A stretch of DNA of 64,000 nucleotides from CAWEYO01 sp963813315 (GTDB lineage Bacteria > Pseudomonadota > Alphaproteobacteria > Rhizobiales > Rhizobiaceae). The stretch covers positions 186,001-250,000 of the forward strand of contig CAWEYO010000017.1 in the NCBI GenBank assembly GCA_963813315.1, given 5' to 3'. Positions 60,742 through 64,000 of the stretch are shown piece by piece. Every line of letters begins with the position of its first letter. Positions within the stretch are counted from its first letter, which is position 1. Below the pieces are notes generated by a model, which did not search any database, was not told the DNA's origin, and saw only the letters and a program-made list of their open reading frames with translations. The position numbers and the translations under genes were made by a program.

Positions 60742-61380
60742 TCAAAGCTCCAGCATGACACGAACGACGGGCGCAAGCGCTTCGCCGATCGCACGCGTGT
60801 TGGCAGCGTCCAGGTGGACTCCGTCGAGGGGCGTCGTTTGTGCAACGCTTCCAGCGTCGAAGAAGCCGCAGCCCACTTCATCGGCGAGCGCAGCGTAGAG
60901 GCCGGCCAGTTTCTGCGATTCCGCGATGCCGCCTTCAAACATGGCGTCAAAATCCGCGTTGTCGGTTGCGCAAAGCGGCGGCGGCGAAACAATCAAGACC
61001 TGGGGCGCGGCAGCTTCCAGCGGATAGGCGATGCCGCTGACGATTTCGACAAGGCGTTCCACGCCCTGTTTCGCACCGATCGCCCGGCCGCAGATGAACG
61101 GCTTCATGTCGTTAGTGCCAAGCAGGATGATGATGAGATCGAGCGGCGAATGCGTAGCCAGCAGCGTCGAAAGGATCCGTGCGCCGTTCCTGTCGGCATC
61201 GGCCAGATGATCGTCGAACGCCGTCGTCCGTCCGTTCAGGCCCTCGGCGACGACCCGGACATCGCTGCCCAGCGCTGCCTGAAGGGCGCTCGGCCAGCGG
61301 TCTTCATAGGCATGCCGGCCGGGGCCTTCGGGATCATAGCCCCAGGTCAGCGAGTCGCCATAGCAGAGCACGGTCTTCAT
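60742..61380 (-). CDS. SGNH/GDSL-type esterase
   Basis: 212 residues. Block I is CYGDSLTWGYDPEG with the nucleophile Ser, block III is LIIILLGTNDMKPF with Asn, and block V is PLDGVHLDAANTRAIG with Asp and His. No signal peptide, so it is probably cytosolic. Related genes stand between pdhC and lpdA in other rhizobia. Both sides are bounded by copies of the same palindromic repeat. Substrate unknown. Confidence 0.9.
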   Translation of the reverse strand: MKTVLCYGDSLTWGYDPEGPGRHAYEDRWPSALQAALGSDVRVVAEGLNGRTTAFDDHLADADRNGARILSTLLATHSPLDLIIILLGTNDMKPFICGRAIGAKQGVERLVEIVSGIAYPLEAAAPQVLIVSPPPLCATDNADFDAMFEGGIAESQKLAGLYAALADEVGCGFFDAGSVAQTTPLDGVHLDAANTRAIGEALAPVVRVMLEL

Positions 61381-61452
61381 GGGCAGGACCTTCGAGAGCC
61401 ACCCTCCCCGTCCGAGGCAGGGCTATCGCATATGCGTTTTACCCGGAACCTG

Positions 61453-61588
61453 CCCCCCTCACCCGGCTCGGGCTTTGCCCTCGCCACCCTCTCCCCGAGG
61501 GGAGAGGAGGTCGCCGGCCGCGCCGCCGCACCCTCTTCTCCCCAGCGGGGAGAAGGTGGCCGAGCAGAGCTAGGCCGGATGAGGGGGA
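61453..61588. repeat. Palindromic intergenic repeat, CTCACCCGGCTCGGGC family (copy 2)
   Basis: Near-identical to 60484-60652 but shorter by about 30 bases near the right end, where copy 1 has an extra GGTCTTGCCTTCGGCGAGC stretch. Lies between pdhC and the SGNH gene. Confidence 0.88.
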
Positions 61589-61632
61589 AGTTACCCATTT
61601 GCGACAGCCCTGCCGTCCGGGGGAGTAAAGCG

Positions 61633-63040
61633 CTACACCAGCATGCTCATCGGATTTTCGATATGGCGCTTGAACGCCGAAAGGAGTTCCGCCCCCAAAG
61701 CTCCGTCGACTGCACGGTGATCGGTGGAAAGCGTGACCGACATGACATTGGCGATCTTGATTTCGCCGTTCTTGACCACCGCCCGCTCCTCGCCCGCGCC
61801 GACCGCCAAGATCGTCGCATGCGGCGGATTGATGACCGCGGAAAAATCCTTGACGCCGAACATGCCCAGATTGGAAACCGCTGTCGTGCCGCCCTGATAT
61901 TCCTCGGGCTTCAGCTTGCGGGCCTTTGCGCGCCCGGCGAGATCCTTCATCTCGTTGGAAATGACCGACAGGGTTTTTTCTTCGGCCCTGCGGACGATGG
62001 GCGTAATCAATCCGCCCGGGATCGACACGGCGACGCCGACATCAGCGTTTTTGTGCCTGACCATGTTGCCGTCGGTCCACGAGACATTGGCATCGGGCAC
62101 CTCGCGCAGCGCCAAGGCCAACGCCTTGATGACCATGTCGTTGACCGAGAGCTTGTAGGCCGGCACATCGCCCTTGTCGCTCTTGCGCGTCGGGGCAGCA
62201 CTGTTGAGCTGCGCCCGCAGCGCCAGCAGCGCGTCAAGTTCGCAGTCCAGCGTCAGATAGAAATGCGGAATGGTGGACTTCGCCTCGACCAGCCGGCGGG
62301 CAATGGTCTTGCGCATATTGTCATGCGGCACCAGTTCGTATGAACCTTCAGCGAAGAGCTTGAGCACCTGGTCGTCGGCCATCGGCTTCGGTCCTGGAGA
62401 AGGCGCGCCAGCAGCGGGAGCTTCTTTGGCAGCCGGGGCCGGCTTGGCGCCGCCAGCCAACGCACCCTCGACATCCGCCTTGACTATGCGGCCATGAGGA
62501 CCGGTGCCGGCCACCGCCGAGATGTCGATGCCGGCATCCTTGGCAATGCGGCGAGCCAACGGTGAGGCAAAGGTGCGGCCGTCACCTTGGCTGATCTCCT
62601 CCCTTGCGGGGGAGATGCCCGGCAGGGCAGAGCGGGGCAACTGGAGGTCTGCCCTTCCGCAGATTTGCCGTTGCCTTTCTGCGGAGACGTTGGCGGGACA
62701 GCGCCCCCCTTCGTCTGCTTCGCAGCCTTCTCCCCCGCATGGGGGAGATTGACGCCTCTTTCGTCGCCTCAGCCTTCGCCGCCGCGCTCGCATCCTCGCC
62801 TTCAGCGGCAAGGATTGCGATGAGCGCATTGACCTTAACGCCTTCGGTGCCGGCAGGAACGACGATCTTGGCAACGGTGCCTTCATCGACCGCCTCGACT
62901 TCCATCGTCGCCTTGTCGGTCTCGATCTCCGCGATCACGTCGCCGGGCGCAACCTTGTCGCCTTCCTTGACCAGCCATTTGGCCAGATTGCCTTCCTCCA
63001 TCGTGGGCGACAGGGCCGGCATGGTGATGTTGATGGGCAT
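61633..63040 (-). CDS. pdhC: Pyruvate dehydrogenase E2 (dihydrolipoamide acetyltransferase), interrupted in the linker
   Basis: Core of pyruvate dehydrogenase. The N-terminal lipoyl domain (MPINITMPALSPTMEEGNLA, lipoyl Lys in EIETDKATMEVEA) is in one frame. The E3-binding domain (ASPLARRIAKDAGIDISAVA) and the catalytic domain (SLNDMVIKALALAL-type VNDMVIKALALALREVPD, active site DHRAVDGA) are in another. Between them, within the Ala-rich linker, lies a palindromic element of about 159 bases (62593-62751). The frame changes by one base across it. So this is either a frame-breaking insertion or an insertion plus a sequencing shift. Confidence 0.88.
62593..62751. repeat. Palindromic element inside the pdhC linker
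   Basis: About 159 bases bounded by GATCTCCTCCCTTGCGGGGG on one side and CCCCCGCATGGGGGAGATT on the other. Each end is a small palindrome of the CTCCC(C)-GCAAG/GCATG-GGGGAG type, and the word ATGCCCGGCAGGGCAGAGCG resembles the CTGGCCTGCCGGCCATC core of the 39.8-kb element. On the protein side it would add an Arg/Pro-rich stretch to the linker. Confidence 0.75.
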
Positions 63041-63043
63041 CGC

Positions 63044-63157
63044 TCACTCCTGGATGAATTTGAATAGGCCGCGCATGACGGTCAGCGTCGCAACCACGAA
63101 GACCGGCGGCAAAACACCGATGTTGAAGCTCATTTCGCTCATTTCAAAAGCCATCAT
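63044..63157 (-). CDS. Small hydrophobic protein between pdhB and pdhC
   Basis: 37 residues: MMAFEMSEMSFNIGVLPPVF, then VVATLTVMRGLFKFIQE. One membrane segment. The start ATGATG at 63157 has GGAGGGG directly ahead, and the stop is four bases before pdhC, so it is likely translated. It overlaps the preceding small gene. Family unknown. Confidence 0.5.
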   Translation of the reverse strand: MMAFEMSEMSFNIGVLPPVFVVATLTVMRGLFKFIQE

Positions 63158-63329
63158 CCCCTCCTCCGCCGAAACCTGCATGGCGTGACGGCGAACAGGG
63201 CCAATGTCAGCGACGCCGCCCCGCTAATGATCAGCAGGATGGCGTCGAATTGCTGCTCACCGACCGGATGAAGAAGGCAGCCACGACCGGGGGGACGATG
63301 ATGGCAGTCGGGACCCACAAAGACGGCAT
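63154..63329 (-). CDS. Small membrane protein after pdhB, probable frameshift
   Basis: Starts MPSLWVPTAIIVPPVVAAFF at 63329 with GGAGA ahead, 13 bases after the pdhB stop. In the original frame it ends after about 32 codons. A one-base shift near 63,255-63,262 continues it as EQQFDAILLIISGAASLTLA then LFAVTPCRFRRRRG and a stop overlapping the next start. Repaired, about 58 residues with two membrane segments and a basic tail. Confidence 0.45.
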
Positions 63330-63341
63330 TGCGGCTGTCTC

Positions 63342-64000
63342 CTACCGGTAGGTGACCGCCTTCACCGCCTCGACGACCTCGCCGACATTCGGCAGTGCCA
63401 GCTTTTCAAGGTTTGCCGCATAGGGCATCGGCACATCCTTGCCGGCGATGGTGATGACCGGCGCGTCGAGATAGTCGAAGGCGCGCTGCATGACCTGGCT
63501 GGCGATGTGGTCGCCGACCGAGGATTGCGGGAAACCTTCCTCGATGGTGACCAGCCGGTTGGTCTTCTTGACGGACGCGATCACCGTGTCGAGGTCCATC
63601 GGCCGGATGGTGCGCAGGTCGATGATTTCGGCATCGATGCCCATGCTCCGAGCTCGGCTTCGGCCTTGACCGCGTAGGTCATGCCGATGCCGAAGGAGAC
63701 GATGGTGACGTCCTTGCCGGTCTTGTGGATGCGCGCCTTGCCGATCGGCAGCACGAAATCATCGAGCTTCGGCACGTCGAAGGACTGGCCGTAGAGGATC
63801 TCGTTCTCCAGGAAGATGACCGGGTTCGGATCGCGGATCGCTGCCTTGAGCAGGCCCTTAGCGTCGGCAGCCGAATAGGGCATCACCACCTTGAGGCCGG
63901 GAATATGGCCGTACCAGGCGGCATAGTCCTGGCTGTGCTGCGCGGCGACGCGGGCAGCCGCACCGTTGGGGCCGCGGAAGACGATCGGCGCGCCCATCTG
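63342..64000 (-). CDS. pdhB: Pyruvate dehydrogenase E1 beta subunit (5' end outside window), one frameshift
   Basis: C-terminal part of E1 beta. The upstream piece gives MGAPIVFRGPNGAAARVAAQ, HSQDYAAWYGHIPGLKVVMP, KGLLKAAIRDPNPVIFLENE and GKDVTIVSFGIGMTYAVKAE. The downstream piece in another frame gives GIDAEIIDLRTIRPMDLDTV, TNRLVTIEEGFPQSSVGDHI and DVPMPYAANLEKLALPNVGE. The break is at about 63,640-63,655. The start is beyond base 64,000. Works with pdhC and lpdA in this cluster. Confidence 0.92.

Noticed and set aside
60814..62343. 509-codon plus-strand ORF
   Set aside because: Antisense to the SGNH gene, a repeat copy and pdhC. No coherent product.

Overview
The window looks like chromosome from a Rhizobiales alphaproteobacterium, most likely a Mesorhizobium-like member of the Phyllobacteriaceae. 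It has high GC, phosphatidylcholine synthase (pcs), hspQ, an invasion-associated-locus-B protein, the glmU-glmS-DUF502-recG-sdhE-mfd block, the pdhB-pdhC-lpdA-lipA-coq10 block, and several families of palindromic intergenic repeats. No tRNA, rRNA or CRISPR array was recognised.

Layout. 1-2.2 kb: end of a sugar ABC importer (permease, ATPase, secreted protein). 2.2-7.7 kb, minus strand: a five-gene operon with a ribose-type importer (ATPase, permease, binding protein), a cyclase-family hydrolase and a short-chain dehydrogenase, probably for uptake and breakdown of one substrate. 7.8-19.4 kb: mobile DNA with two tyrosine-integrase modules, both on the minus strand. The larger (about 8.3-15.9 kb) carries an integrase, two small proteins, a helix-turn-helix protein, a Toprim/helicase replication protein and a broken family A DNA polymerase. 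The smaller (about 16-19.4 kb) carries an integrase, an AlpA regulator with a palindromic operator, a Cys-rich protein and a primase-like gene that stops where the larger module begins.

19.7-47 kb: mostly housekeeping genes (gltX, gltA, a BMP-type nucleoside importer, a quinone oxidoreductase, pcs, hspQ, ialB, a YejA-like binding protein, dsbA-like, mfd, sdhE, recG, DUF502, glmS, glmU). Almost all are broken by single-base shifts, and gltX also by a stop codon. Only a FAD monooxygenase (30.1 kb) and hicB (40.1 kb) are intact. So many broken essential genes side by side suggests sequence error more than decay. A hicAB remnant sits between sdhE and recG, flanked by 135-bp direct repeats, with hicA cut by a perfect 46-bp inverted repeat.

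47-64 kb is mostly clean: a RES/Xre toxin-antitoxin pair, ccdA, a tandem array of four related hairpins, tamA-tamB, a cupin, coq10, lipA, a GlsB-like membrane protein, lpdA, an SGNH hydrolase, pdhC, two small membrane proteins and the 3' part of pdhB. The most unusual structures are the hairpin array (48,994-49,325), whose four units share one design but have different, internally matched arms; the palindromic element inside the pdhC linker; the truncated hicA; and the adjoining or nested integrative modules.
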